Positions 1 through 8,461 of a stretch of DNA of 64,000 nt are shown piece by piece. The notes under the pieces were generated by a model. The model was given only the letters and a program-made list of their open reading frames with translations. It had not been told where the DNA came from and made no database searches. The position numbers were made by a program, and so were the translations under genes. Source of the DNA: an uncultured Lachnospira sp. (GTDB lineage Bacteria > Bacillota > Clostridia > Lachnospirales > Lachnospiraceae); assembly GCA_934359185.1 (NCBI GenBank), contig CAKRLE010000003.1, forward strand, positions 124,001 through 188,000. Direction: 5' to 3'. Within the stretch, counting starts at the first letter, position 1, and each line of letters starts with the position of its first letter.

Positions 1-351
1 ATGTGTCGCTGGTATCATAACAGCACCGATTTTGTGAAGTGCAACTGCCGCAAACCAGTATTCGTAATGCCTTTTCAATACAAGCATAACCCTGTCGCCA
101 CGCCTGATACCAGCCTCTGTAAATACATTAGCCATTTTGTTACTGTATCTTTTTACGTCAAGAAAACTGAATATATGCTCCTCATTGTCAACATTACACC
201 ACACGATTGCTCTTTTATCAGGTGTCTGTTCAGCAATGACATCAACAACATCATATCCGTAGTTAAAGTTATCTGGATAATTAAGTGTAATCTTTTTAAT
301 CTCTCCATTATCATCTGTAATTTCAGTACAAAATCTGCTATATAAACTCAT
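1..351 (-). CDS. AMP-dependent acyl-CoA synthetase, N-terminal part (cut by window edge)
   Basis: The visible 117 residues look like the N-terminal domain of an ANL-superfamily AMP-forming acyl-CoA synthetase: a cap segment, then a stretch with F-x-x-L-x-x-x-S-N-x-x-A-N and the GIRRGDRVML and HKIGAVMIPAT segments typical of the family. The enzyme would activate a carboxylic acid to acyl-CoA through an acyl-adenylate. The catalytic P-loop and A8 motifs lie outside the window. Its ATG overlaps the accA stop codon as ATGA, so it is the last gene seen of the fatty acid operon and is probably translationally coupled to accA. Substrate cannot be told from this fragment; medium- or short-chain fatty acids are plausible from context. 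Confidence 0.8.
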   Translation of the reverse strand, partial: MSLYSRFCTEITDDNGEIKKITLNYPDNFNYGYDVVDVIAEQTPDKRAIVWCNVDNEEHIFSFLDVKRYSNKMANVFTEAGIRRGDRVMLVLKRHYEYWFAAVALHKIGAVMIPATH

Positions 352-1127
352 ATTTCAACTCCTATGCTGCGAAATCTGTCGTATCTCCTGCCTATAAGGT
401 CTGGGTCATCAGAGAGATCTCTGATTTCTTCTTTTAATAACGCCCTTATCCTGTCATAGAATTCTTTCTTTCCAATATCATCTTCTGATAAAATGCGTTC
501 AACCACGCCAAGGCTTTTCGCGTCCTCCGCTGTCAGTTTAAGGCTTGCCGCCGCTTCTGGTGCTTTAGAAGCATCCTTCCACAATATGCTCGCACACCCT
601 TCTGGTGAAATCACAGAATATACTGCATTCTTCATCATCCACACTCTGTCTGCAACAGCCAGTGCCAATGCGCCACCGCTGCCGCCCTCACCGATAAGTA
701 TCGATATAACGGGAACACATAATGTAGACATCTCCACAAGATTCTGTGCAATGGCATATCCCTGTCCTCTCTCTTCTGCTTCCACACCACAATATGCCCC
801 TGATGTATCTATGAAGCATACAACTGGTCTTCCGAATTTTTCAGCCTGTTTCATCAGCCTTAAAGCTTTTCTGTACCCTTCTGGATGTGGTGCACCGAAA
901 TTTCTGTAATTACGTTCCCTGGCATTATGCCCTTTCTCAATTGCAATCACTGTGACCGGACTTCCATCAAGCCTTGCTATTCCACCGACAATTGCCTTGT
1001 CATCCGCATAACATCTGTCACCGTGCATTTCTATAAAATTTTTAAATATATTTTTTATGTAATCTAATCCTGTAGGTCTGTCAGCTTCTCTTGCAGCCTT
1101 AACCCTGTCATATGGTATTACACTCAT
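348..1127 (-). CDS. accA: Acetyl-CoA carboxylase carboxyltransferase subunit alpha
   Basis: AccA pairs with AccD to move the carboxyl group from carboxybiotin to acetyl-CoA, giving malonyl-CoA. The protein shows the crotonase-like carboxyltransferase fold with the glycine-rich oxyanion stretch GEGGSGGALALAVADRV and the adjacent ISPEGCASILWKD motif. At 259 residues it is shorter than the E. coli protein because the N-terminal extension is reduced, which is common in Firmicutes. An upstream in-frame ATG at 1145 exists, but GGTGGAG sits nine bases before the ATG at 1127, so the shorter start is chosen. The accD stop lies four bases upstream, so its last codons carry this ribosome site. Confidence 0.95.
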   Translation of the reverse strand: MSVIPYDRVKAAREADRPTGLDYIKNIFKNFIEMHGDRCYADDKAIVGGIARLDGSPVTVIAIEKGHNARERNYRNFGAPHPEGYRKALRLMKQAEKFGRPVVCFIDTSGAYCGVEAEERGQGYAIAQNLVEMSTLCVPVISILIGEGGSGGALALAVADRVWMMKNAVYSVISPEGCASILWKDASKAPEAAASLKLTAEDAKSLGVVERILSEDDIGKKEFYDRIRALLKEEIRDLSDDPDLIGRRYDRFRSIGVEI

Positions 1128-1131
1128 AACT

Positions 1132-1983
1132 TCACACTCCACCATGCATTTTAAGAATCTCAGTAAGAACCTTTTTCTGGTTATTTCTGCTCACAATTGT
1201 ATCAACAAACCCATGCTCCAGCACAAATTCTGCACGCTGAAAACCATTAGGAAGAGATTTTCTCGTTGTCTGCTCAATCACTCTTGCCCCGGCAAATCCA
1301 ATCATGGCTCCAGGTTCCGCTATTATTATATCGCCTTCCATAGCAAAACTCGCTGTCACTCCTCCAGTTGTCGGATCTGTAAGCATTGTTATATAAAGAA
1401 GTCCTGCGTCACTATGACGTTTAACCGCTGCACTTATCTTCGCCATCTGCATAAGCGACAATAATCCCTCCTGCATTCTTGCTCCTCCAGAAACTGTATA
1501 CCCAACTACTGGAAGATGGTGAGTGGCAGCATATTCAAATGTAGCTGTTATCTTGGCTCCAACTGCGCTTCCCATGCTTCCCATCATAAAATTAGAATCC
1601 ATGACAAATAAAGCACATTTCTGGCCGCCAATCAATGCAGTTCCGCACACAACAGCCTCCGTCTCACCACTTGCAGCCCTTACTGTCTCAATCTTTTCCC
1701 TGTATCCAGGAAAATCAAGCGGATTGCCAGCTTTGACATCCTTATATAATTCATGAAACGTTCCATCATCAACAATCATCTTAATACGCTGTCTCGCTCT
1801 CATCCTGAAATGATATCCACAGGCGCACACAAGATTATTAGACCACAGACGGCTTACTGGAATTTCCTTGTGACAGTTAGGACATTTCTTCTCTGGCTCG
1901 CCTTCATCCTGCTGCACAACAGCCTCACATCTTCCACCTTCTTCAAGCTTGTTCCTTGGTTTTAAAAATTTAATTAACGCCAT
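1132..1983 (-). CDS. accD: Acetyl-CoA carboxylase carboxyltransferase subunit beta
   Basis: AccD is the beta half of the carboxyltransferase that forms malonyl-CoA. Residues about 34-55 form the N-terminal zinc ribbon and the rest is the crotonase-like domain, with the SGGARMQEGLLSLMQMAK and DPTTGGVTASFAM signatures. An oddity is the second zinc knuckle: C34-x-x-C37 is normal, but the second pair reads C53-x-C55 (VCACGYH) rather than the usual C-x-x-C, so one residue seems to be missing. The start overlaps the accC stop by one base (TAATG), implying translational coupling. It is part of the acc/fab operon. Confidence 0.95.
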   Translation of the reverse strand: MALIKFLKPRNKLEEGGRCEAVVQQDEGEPEKKCPNCHKEIPVSRLWSNNLVCACGYHFRMRARQRIKMIVDDGTFHELYKDVKAGNPLDFPGYREKIETVRAASGETEAVVCGTALIGGQKCALFVMDSNFMMGSMGSAVGAKITATFEYAATHHLPVVGYTVSGGARMQEGLLSLMQMAKISAAVKRHSDAGLLYITMLTDPTTGGVTASFAMEGDIIIAEPGAMIGFAGARVIEQTTRKSLPNGFQRAEFVLEHGFVDTIVSRNNQKKVLTEILKMHGGV

Positions 1984-3290
1984 TATCTGTTCCCCATAAA
2001 TGTTAAGTCATAATCACCTGATACAAATCTTTCATCTTCAATAATACTCAGCTGTTCCTCTATATTAGTTGCTATGCCTTCAATGACAAGCTCGCACAAT
2101 GATGCACGCATTTTACGTAAAGTTTCTTCTCTTGTCTTTGCATATACAACTAATTTGCCAAGAAGTGAATCATAATACGGAGACACACTTGTTCCCTCTA
2201 TAAGACATGTATCAAATCTGACAGACGGACCGCCTGGCACATGAAGCATTGAAAGATTACCACAGCTTGCCGCATTGATACGGCATTCTATAGCACTTCC
2301 ATACATTGGAATATCTTCCTGCGTAAAATCAAGTGGAATACCTGCTGCTATACGTATCTGCCATTTGACAATATCAATTCCTGTGAGTATCTCTGTAACA
2401 CAATGTTCAACCTGAAGACGTACATTCATCTCCATAAACCAGAAATTTCCGCTCTTATCAAGCAGAAATTCTAAAGTTCCCGCCCCTGCATATCCGATTT
2501 TTTTAATTGCATCTCTTGCCTGTTTGATTATTGTCCTTCTGCTCTCATCACTGACTGCCGGTGAAGGCGTCTCCTCTATGAGCTTCTGATTGCGCCTCTG
2601 CATTGAACAATCCCTGTCTCCGAGACACACAACATTACCATATTCATCTGCTAATATCTGAAGCTCAACATGCCTTGCCGGATATATATATTTTTCAAGA
2701 TACATGCTTCCATCACCAAATGCACTCATAGCCTCTGACACAGCCTGCATATATGCTTCTTCCATCTCATCCTCATTTTTTATAAGACGGATTCCACGTC
2801 CACCGCCTCCTGCACATGCTTTAAGCATGACTGGATATCCTATCATCCCAGCCTTAGATTTTGCATCTTCTACAGAATCAACAGCCTTAGTACCCGGTAT
2901 AACACTAAGTCCTGTGTTATCAATCAGCTCCTTTAAAACTGCCTTATCACTAAGCCTCTCCATGCTATCTGGGTCAGGTCCGATAAAGACAATTCCATTC
3001 TTTCTGCAAAGCCGTGCAAAATGTGCATTCTCCGAAAGAAATCCATATCCTGGATGAATTGCCTGTGCGCCAGCAAGAAGAGCTGCACTTATAATCTGAT
3101 TCTCGTTAAGGTAACTCTCCGATGCCTCTGGTGCACCAATGCAATAGCTCTGGTCTGCCAGTGCCACATGAAGCGCATTCTTATCTGCCTCTGAATATAC
3201 TGCAACTGTTGCTACACCCATCTCTTTACATGCCCTTATAATCCTCACCGCTATCTCTCCGCGATTGGCAATTAGAATCTTTGAAAACAT
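1983..3290 (-). CDS. accC: Acetyl-CoA carboxylase, biotin carboxylase subunit
   Basis: This ATP-grasp enzyme carboxylates the biotin on AccB using bicarbonate and ATP. The N-terminal biotin carboxylase fold starts with KILIANRGEIAVRIIRACKE. The glycine-rich ATP loop (GGGGRGIRL) and the catalytic strand EMNVRLQVEHCVTE with its conserved Glu, Arg and His are present. At 435 residues it is slightly shorter than the roughly 447 of E. coli, with the difference at the C-terminal end. It starts three bases after fabZ, with AGGAG upstream, and abuts accD downstream. Pyruvate carboxylase is excluded by length and operon context. Confidence 0.96.
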   Translation of the reverse strand: MFSKILIANRGEIAVRIIRACKEMGVATVAVYSEADKNALHVALADQSYCIGAPEASESYLNENQIISAALLAGAQAIHPGYGFLSENAHFARLCRKNGIVFIGPDPDSMERLSDKAVLKELIDNTGLSVIPGTKAVDSVEDAKSKAGMIGYPVMLKACAGGGGRGIRLIKNEDEMEEAYMQAVSEAMSAFGDGSMYLEKYIYPARHVELQILADEYGNVVCLGDRDCSMQRRNQKLIEETPSPAVSDESRRTIIKQARDAIKKIGYAGAGTLEFLLDKSGNFWFMEMNVRLQVEHCVTEILTGIDIVKWQIRIAAGIPLDFTQEDIPMYGSAIECRINAASCGNLSMLHVPGGPSVRFDTCLIEGTSVSPYYDSLLGKLVVYAKTREETLRKMRASLCELVIEGIATNIEEQLSIIEDERFVSGDYDLTFMGNR

Positions 3291-3293
3291 AAC

Positions 3294-3710
3294 CTATTCT
3301 CCTGTTATTGCAAATGAAAATTCTGCCGACACACACAACCTGTCTCCTACTGACACTGTGCCTTTTGCAAAATAAAATGGATGTTTCTTTCTTGTAATCT
3401 CACATCTCGTCTCAATCATGTCCCCTGGTTTAACAGGCGAACGGAACTTCACATTATTAAGCCCTGTATACACCGGAAGTTTACCATCTGTCATGGCATC
3501 CTTCATAAGAATACAAGCCGACTGAGCCAATATCTCACATAGTATCACGCCAGGGACTATTGGATTGCCCGGAAAATGTCCTTTAAGAAAGAACTCATCA
3601 CCACGCACCTTATAATGTCCGACAGCCTCATTATCAACACTTTCAACATCATCCAACAGCAGCATGTTATCCCTGTGTGGAAGAATCTCCATAATCTGCT
3701 CTCTATTCAT
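3294..3710 (-). CDS. fabZ: 3-hydroxyacyl-[ACP] dehydratase
   Basis: FabZ removes water from 3-hydroxyacyl-ACP to give trans-2-enoyl-ACP in the elongation cycle. The hot-dog fold signature GHFPGNPIVPGV is present, with the catalytic His at residue 45 and Glu at 59. The protein begins MNREQIMEILPHRDNMLLLD, a typical FabZ opening. The length of 138 residues is normal. There is no FabA in the window, so how unsaturated chains are made here is not shown. It lies between accB and accC, a gene order also seen in other clostridial and lactic acid bacterial fab operons. Confidence 0.96.
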   Translation of the reverse strand: MNREQIMEILPHRDNMLLLDDVESVDNEAVGHYKVRGDEFFLKGHFPGNPIVPGVILCEILAQSACILMKDAMTDGKLPVYTGLNNVKFRSPVKPGDMIETRCEITRKKHPFYFAKGTVSVGDRLCVSAEFSFAITGE

Positions 3711-3726
3711 AACATTTCTCCTGATA

Positions 3727-4155
3727 TTACTTTCTTATCTGGAACAGTTCCGTACCATATTCGATAACCTGCCCATTTGTAACACATATCTTTGATATGA
3801 TTCCATCCTCTTCAGCTGTTATCTCATTCATAAGTTTCATAGCCTCTATTATGCATAATGTCTGTCCCTTGCTTACATGGTCACCTACTGCAACATAAGG
3901 GTCTGCGCTCTCTGCTGATGCCGCATAGAATACTCCAACTATAGGAGATTTGACACTTATATAATCTGAAGCTGTATTTTCACCAACAGTCTGTTGAACA
4001 CCACTGCTGCCCATCTGTACTGGAACTATCTGCTGAATCTGTTCTGCAACATTGCGCTCAAGTCTTACAACCTTCTTATCATCTGTAATCTCTAAGCCAG
4101 TAAGCCCCAATTCCTGCATAAGATTTGCATATTTTCTGATATCTGTCTCGTTCAT
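3727..4155 (-). CDS. accB: Biotin carboxyl carrier protein of acetyl-CoA carboxylase
   Basis: AccB carries the biotin arm that shuttles carboxyl groups between AccC and the AccAD transferase. The C-terminal 75 residues form the biotinyl domain, with the EAMKLMNE biotinylation motif and the target lysine at 107. The N-terminal 35 residues form a helix-rich segment, followed by a low-complexity Gln/Val/Ser-rich linker, as in other AccB proteins. The length of 142 residues is normal. It is 21 bases downstream of fabF and 16 bases upstream of fabZ in the operon. Confidence 0.95.
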   Translation of the reverse strand: MNETDIRKYANLMQELGLTGLEITDDKKVVRLERNVAEQIQQIVPVQMGSSGVQQTVGENTASDYISVKSPIVGVFYAASAESADPYVAVGDHVSKGQTLCIIEAMKLMNEITAEEDGIISKICVTNGQVIEYGTELFQIRK

Positions 4156-4176
4156 AGCTATACCTTTCTATAATGT

Positions 4177-5415
4177 TTACACTCTCCTGAATGCAAGACA
4201 TGCATTATGTCCACCAAATCCTAATGAATTAGAAAGTGCCAATGTTATATCTGCCTTAACAGCTTTATTAGGAACATAATTGAGATCACATTCCTCATCT
4301 GGTTCATTCAGATTAATTGTTGGAGGAATAATTCCTTCATCCAGCGCAAGCAGACATGCCATAGCTTCTATAGCTCCTGCTGCACCTAACATATGTCCTG
4401 TCATTGATTTAGTTGAACTAACCCATGCATTTCCTGCCGCCTCTTCCCCAAGAGCCTTCTTTATAGCAATAGTTTCAATTAAATCGTTCATATGTGTTCC
4501 TGTTCCATGTGCATTGACATAGACCTTGTCTTTAGCTGTATATCCAGCTTCGTGCATTGCATCAGTCATAGCCTGTGCGCCGCCTCTTGCTTCTGGATGA
4601 GGTGCTGTTATATGATACGCATCACATGTTGAACCATATCCGCATACCTCACCATATATTTTTGCCCCACGCTTTTTTGCATGTTCATATTCTTCAAGTA
4701 TCAACGCAACTGAACCCTCACCCATAACAAATCCACCACGTCTCTTGTCAAATGGAAGTGATGCAGCATTCGGATCTTCTGATGTTGACAACGCCTGCAT
4801 ATTAACAAATCCTGCAACGGCTGATGGAGTTATTGTGCTCTCTGCTCCACCTGCTATAACTGCATCTGCATATCCATGTCTTATAAGCCTTAATGCTTCA
4901 CCAATTGCATTAGATCCTGATGCACACGCTGTCACAGCTGGCATCGCACTTCCACGACAGTCGTGACGTATTGCTATCATTCCAGCTGCCATATTTCCAA
5001 TCATCATAGGAATAAACAATGGCGACACACGTCTTGGACCCTTTTCCATAAGCTTCGTATACTCTTTCTCAAATGTTCCTATACCGCCAATTCCTGTTCC
5101 AAACATAACAGCAAATCTTTCCGGCTCAACATTTCCTTCAATACCACTTTCATCAACCGCCTGTTTTGCCGCTGCAACCGCAAGCTGTGCATATCTGTCA
5201 GTCCTTAACACATCATTTACCTCAAGATATTCCTTCGGGTCAAAATCTTTAACCTCTGCAGCAAGCTTTGCCTTAAATTTTTCTGTATCAAACTGGGTTA
5301 TTGGTGCTATTCCACATTTTCCGTTTTTAAGCCCTTCCCAGGTATCTTTCACATTATTGCCAAGCGGTGTCACAGCACCAAGTCCTGTAACAACAACTCT
5401 TCTGTTATCGCTCAT
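4177..5415 (-). CDS. fabF: 3-oxoacyl-[ACP] synthase II
   Basis: This condensing enzyme elongates acyl-ACP with malonyl-ACP. The thiolase-fold Cys-His-His triad is complete: the nucleophile in TACASGSN near residue 164, then NAHGTGTHMND and KSMTGHMLGAAG for the two histidines. It begins with RRVVVTGLGAVTPLGNN, typical of KAS II. At 412 residues it is full length. No fabH is seen in the window, so the initiating KAS III must be elsewhere or be replaced. Confidence 0.96.
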   Translation of the reverse strand: MSDNRRVVVTGLGAVTPLGNNVKDTWEGLKNGKCGIAPITQFDTEKFKAKLAAEVKDFDPKEYLEVNDVLRTDRYAQLAVAAAKQAVDESGIEGNVEPERFAVMFGTGIGGIGTFEKEYTKLMEKGPRRVSPLFIPMMIGNMAAGMIAIRHDCRGSAMPAVTACASGSNAIGEALRLIRHGYADAVIAGGAESTITPSAVAGFVNMQALSTSEDPNAASLPFDKRRGGFVMGEGSVALILEEYEHAKKRGAKIYGEVCGYGSTCDAYHITAPHPEARGGAQAMTDAMHEAGYTAKDKVYVNAHGTGTHMNDLIETIAIKKALGEEAAGNAWVSSTKSMTGHMLGAAGAIEAMACLLALDEGIIPPTINLNEPDEECDLNYVPNKAVKADITLALSNSLGFGGHNACLAFRRV

Positions 5416-5448
5416 TTTACCTGTCTCCTCCTGATTTTTTCATAAAGC

Positions 5449-6177
5449 CTACATGGCTATACCGCCATCAACTCTTAACACTTCTCCAGTCACATACCCA
5501 GCATTTACAAGGTATGCAGCTGCGTCTGCAACATCCTCTGGTCTTCCCATTCTCTTTAACGGAATCATATCTATAAGCGGATTATCAGTCTGATCGCCTG
5601 TCATATCAGTCTCTATAAATCCCGGTGCTATTGCATTACATCGTATGCCCTTAGAAGCAAGCTCCTTAGCTGCCGATTTGGTAAGACCTATAAGCCCTGC
5701 TTTAGATGCAGAATAATTGCACTGTCCAGCATTGCCCATAAGTCCTGATACTGAAGAAATGTTGATAATACAGCCTTCTTTATTTCTTAAAAACAGACCT
5801 GAACAATGACGTATCATATTGAATGCACCTTTTAAGTTGGTATCAATAACTCTGTCAAAATCCTCTTCCTTCATCATGGCCACAAGACCATCTCTTGTTA
5901 TTCCAGCATTATTTATAAGAATGTGGGCTGTTCCAAAATCACTTTTTATCTGTGCCACCACGTCTTTTACCATATCGTAATCAGACACATCGCACTGATA
6001 TGATTTAGCATTTACACCATATTTATCCCTGATGCCTTCGCACACATTATCTGCCGCCTGCGAATTACCCGCATAAATTACAGCTATATCTGCCCCCATA
6101 GAAGCAAGCTTATCTGCAACTGCCGCTCCTATTCCACGCGAGCCACCTGTCACAATCGCTGTCTTACCTTTTAACAT
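5449..6177 (-). CDS. fabG: 3-oxoacyl-[ACP] reductase
   Basis: FabG is an NADPH-dependent short-chain dehydrogenase that reduces 3-oxoacyl-ACP. It has the TGGSRGIGAA cofactor loop, the NNAG motif, the catalytic Ser in INISSVSG and the Y-S-A-S-K active site, and ends in the common VDGGIAM. The frame is open further upstream to 6222, overlapping fabD, but AAGGGAG lies eight bases before the ATG at 6177, giving a normal 242-residue protein. The longer form would add 15 residues not found in the family. Confidence 0.95.
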   Translation of the reverse strand: MLKGKTAIVTGGSRGIGAAVADKLASMGADIAVIYAGNSQAADNVCEGIRDKYGVNAKSYQCDVSDYDMVKDVVAQIKSDFGTAHILINNAGITRDGLVAMMKEEDFDRVIDTNLKGAFNMIRHCSGLFLRNKEGCIINISSVSGLMGNAGQCNYSASKAGLIGLTKSAAKELASKGIRCNAIAPGFIETDMTGDQTDNPLIDMIPLKRMGRPEDVADAAAYLVNAGYVTGEVLRVDGGIAM

Positions 6178-6190
6178 CTGATTATCTCCC

Positions 6191-7087
6191 TTACTCTGTA
6201 AAACTTTCGGCATCAGCCACATTAACTGATGCGTCTATCTTTTTAATCATATTGGAAAGTGTCTTTCCTGGTCCGATTTCTACAAATGTATCAACACCAT
6301 CAGCAATCATATTTCTTATAATCTGTTCCCATCTTACCGGATTGCAAATCTGTTCTGATAATAATTTCACAACGTCTTCTGTGTAAGGCATAGCTGTCAC
6401 ATCTGAATACAGTGTTATCTGCGTACTTCCAGCCTGCTTTATACCTGAACACTTTCTCAGCTCGTCAGCAAAACTCTCTGCTGCCTGTTTCATAAATGGT
6501 GAATGAAATGCTCCCTTCACCTTCAATGGAATTGCTCTTCCACCGGCGGCTTTGACTTCTGCACCAAAACCTGCCATCTCAGATGCCAGGCCTGACACTG
6601 TTACCTGTCCAGGACAGTTATAATTGACCGGATAGATATTCTCATATCTGTCACAAATGCTCTCAACCTGTTCGTTACTAAGCTTCACAACAGCTGCCAT
6701 AGATGTATCAAACTGCTCTGCTGCCCTCTGCATAAGCTCACCACGCCTGCACACAAGCTGGAATCCACTTCTCTCATCAACTATTCCCGCAAATGCTGCA
6801 GCAGTTACCTCGCCCAGCGAAAATCCAGCCACCACATCTGGCTTTATCCCTTTGTCTAATAGAACCTTTGCCATTGCAAGTTCCATAGCAAACAGGCATG
6901 GCTGTGTATTATCTGTCTGTTTTAGTTCCTCTTCTGTACCTTCAAAGCACTGCTTAGAAGTTCCCGGACGTATCTCATCACACATCTTATATACATCCCT
7001 GGCAATGTCATATCTATCCCATATATTCTTTCCCATTCCTGGATACTGGTCTCCCTGTCCAGCAAATACATACGCTATTCTACCCAT
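6191..7087 (-). CDS. fabD: Malonyl-CoA:ACP transacylase
   Basis: FabD transfers malonyl from CoA to ACP. The acyltransferase signature GFSLGE carries the nucleophile Ser90, and the partner His lies in KGAFHSPFM. The N-terminal AYVFAGQGDQYPGMG stretch is diagnostic. The 298-residue length is normal. Its first codons overlap the end of fabK by 13 bases with GAGGTG upstream, and it ends 13 bases before the fabG start. Confidence 0.95.
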   Translation of the reverse strand: MGRIAYVFAGQGDQYPGMGKNIWDRYDIARDVYKMCDEIRPGTSKQCFEGTEEELKQTDNTQPCLFAMELAMAKVLLDKGIKPDVVAGFSLGEVTAAAFAGIVDERSGFQLVCRRGELMQRAAEQFDTSMAAVVKLSNEQVESICDRYENIYPVNYNCPGQVTVSGLASEMAGFGAEVKAAGGRAIPLKVKGAFHSPFMKQAAESFADELRKCSGIKQAGSTQITLYSDVTAMPYTEDVVKLLSEQICNPVRWEQIIRNMIADGVDTFVEIGPGKTLSNMIKKIDASVNVADAESFTE

Positions 7088-8019
7088 CTGGCTGCACCTC
7101 TAAGTACTGGCTCTGCGCCTTCCATAACCTCTTTGATTATCTCTGCCGCAGGCTGTTCTTTTTTTACCATTGATGCTATCTGCCCTGACAAAAAGCATCC
7201 CTTGTCATTGTCTCCATCCTGTACCGCACGCCTAAGTGATCCTGTTGCCAATGCCTCAAGCTCATCATCTGGCATTCCACCATATTCAGCTTTAGAATAA
7301 TCTCTTGCAAACTGTGTACGCAGGCTTCTCACTGGATGACCAAGCCTCTTTCCAGTAACCATTGTACAAAGGTCTGTCGCCTTTAAAATTTTTTCTTTAT
7401 AAGATGGATGAATACTGCACTCCGTGGCACTTAAAAATCTTGTTCCCATCTGTACACCCTGTGCTCCAAGCATAAATGCTGCGGCAACGCCTCTTCCATC
7501 AGCTATTCCTCCAGCAGCTATAACTGGCAGATTTGTTGCATCACACACCTGTGGAACCAGAACCATTGTTGTAAGCTCACCAACATGTCCGCCACTCTCT
7601 CCGCCTTCTGCTATAAGGGCAGATGCACCAAGCCTTGTCATAAGCTTTGCCATTGCAACCGAAGCCACAACCGGAATAACCTTTATTCCTGCATCAATCC
7701 AGTCTTTAATATACTTTGAAGGATTTCCTGCACCAGTAGTAACAACTTCCACCTTCTCATCTATAACAACTTCAGCAACTTCATCCGCTGACGGACTTAG
7801 AAGCATAATATTCACACCTATCGGTTTATCTGTTAACTTTCTTGCTATCTTAATCTGTTCTCTTACATAATCTCCCGGAGCATTTCCAGCAGCTATAATT
7901 CCAAGTCCACCGCCTTCTGATACCGCTGCCGCAAGCTTTCCATCGGCAATCCATGCCATTCCACCCTGAAATACCGGGTATTTTATACCCAGCATTTCAT
8001 TAATCTTAGTTTTAATCAT
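7075..8019 (-). CDS. fabK: Enoyl-[ACP] reductase II, FMN-dependent
   Basis: FabK is the flavoprotein enoyl-ACP reductase that replaces FabI in many Firmicutes and is insensitive to triclosan. It is a TIM-barrel protein related to nitronate monooxygenase: the YPVFQGGMAWIADG opening, the EGGESGGHVGE segment and the AAGGIADGRGVAAA phosphate-binding loop are all present. Position directly behind acpP and before fabD is the usual fabK location and separates it from catabolic nitronate monooxygenases. The length of 314 residues fits. Confidence 0.93.
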   Translation of the reverse strand: MIKTKINEMLGIKYPVFQGGMAWIADGKLAAAVSEGGGLGIIAAGNAPGDYVREQIKIARKLTDKPIGVNIMLLSPSADEVAEVVIDEKVEVVTTGAGNPSKYIKDWIDAGIKVIPVVASVAMAKLMTRLGASALIAEGGESGGHVGELTTMVLVPQVCDATNLPVIAAGGIADGRGVAAAFMLGAQGVQMGTRFLSATECSIHPSYKEKILKATDLCTMVTGKRLGHPVRSLRTQFARDYSKAEYGGMPDDELEALATGSLRRAVQDGDNDKGCFLSGQIASMVKKEQPAAEIIKEVMEGAEPVLRGAARWVE

Positions 8020-8024
8020 AATTA

Positions 8025-8246
8025 TCAGCCCTGCTTACTCTGAATAAATTTATCAAGGTCATCAATTGTCTCTACCTTCTGGTCTAATTCAATCTCAATG
8101 CCAAGCTCATCCTCAAGACTCATAAGAAGTTCTACTGTATCAAGCGAATCAATACCAAGCTCTGTAAACTTACTCTCTGGCTTAACATCCGAAACCTCAC
8201 ATCCTGTACGTTCTGCAACAATCTTTGCAATAGCATCAAAATACAT
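8025..8246 (-). CDS. acpP: Acyl carrier protein
   Basis: This small acidic protein carries the growing fatty acyl chain on a phosphopantetheine arm. The attachment motif ELGIDSLDTVELL is present, with the modified serine at 34. The 73-residue length and helical pattern are typical. It is the first gene of the fab/acc operon; AAAGGAGA is placed upstream of the ATG. It starts five bases before fabK on the transcript. Confidence 0.95.
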   Translation of the reverse strand: MYFDAIAKIVAERTGCEVSDVKPESKFTELGIDSLDTVELLMSLEDELGIEIELDQKVETIDDLDKFIQSKQG

Positions 8247-8299
8247 AATACTCTGTCTCCTTTAAAATTAATTGTGGTTTATTATTATTTACAGACCCA

Positions 8300-8305
8300 A
8301 TTATA
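8300..8305 (-). promoter_or_regulatory. Candidate -10 element of the fatty acid operon promoter
   Basis: Reading the minus strand, a perfect TATAAT lies about 54 bases before the acpP start. The best -35 at 17 bp spacing (ATAGCA) is poor, so the promoter may need an activator or be elsewhere in the 140-base leader. This is the only good -10 seen in the gap. Confidence 0.35.
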
Positions 8306-8352
8306 TCCGCCTTCTGTTCCCCTGCTATTCCACATGAGTTCCTCAAGCGTTC

Positions 8353-8368
8353 CACTTTATAAAAAGTG
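8353..8368. repeat. Near-palindrome upstream of the fatty acid operon
   Basis: CACTTTATAAAAAGTG is a nearly symmetrical 16-bp site between the cotJ terminator and the acpP leader. It could be a regulator site, but it does not match the FapR or FabT consensus that I know, and no regulator gene is adjacent. Confidence 0.3.
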
Positions 8369-8385
8369 AATAAATCTGCTGTTGA

Positions 8386-8438
8386 TAAAAAAATGCCAGA
8401 TAAACCAGTATCATAAAATAATCTGGCTTATCTGGCAT
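8386..8438 (-). terminator. Rho-independent terminator of cotJABC
   Basis: A 16-bp stem with one mismatch (arms 8393-8408 and 8423-8438) is followed on the minus strand by seven T residues. It lies 24 bases past the cotJC stop and insulates the fab operon promoter region. Confidence 0.9.
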
Positions 8439-8461
8439 TATTTATCTATATAAGGCAAAAC

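Noticed and set aside
1..345. Plus-strand open frame of 114 codons at the left edge
   Set aside because: It is the antisense of the acyl-CoA synthetase fragment, whose minus-strand reading has clear family motifs and an ATGA overlap with accA.
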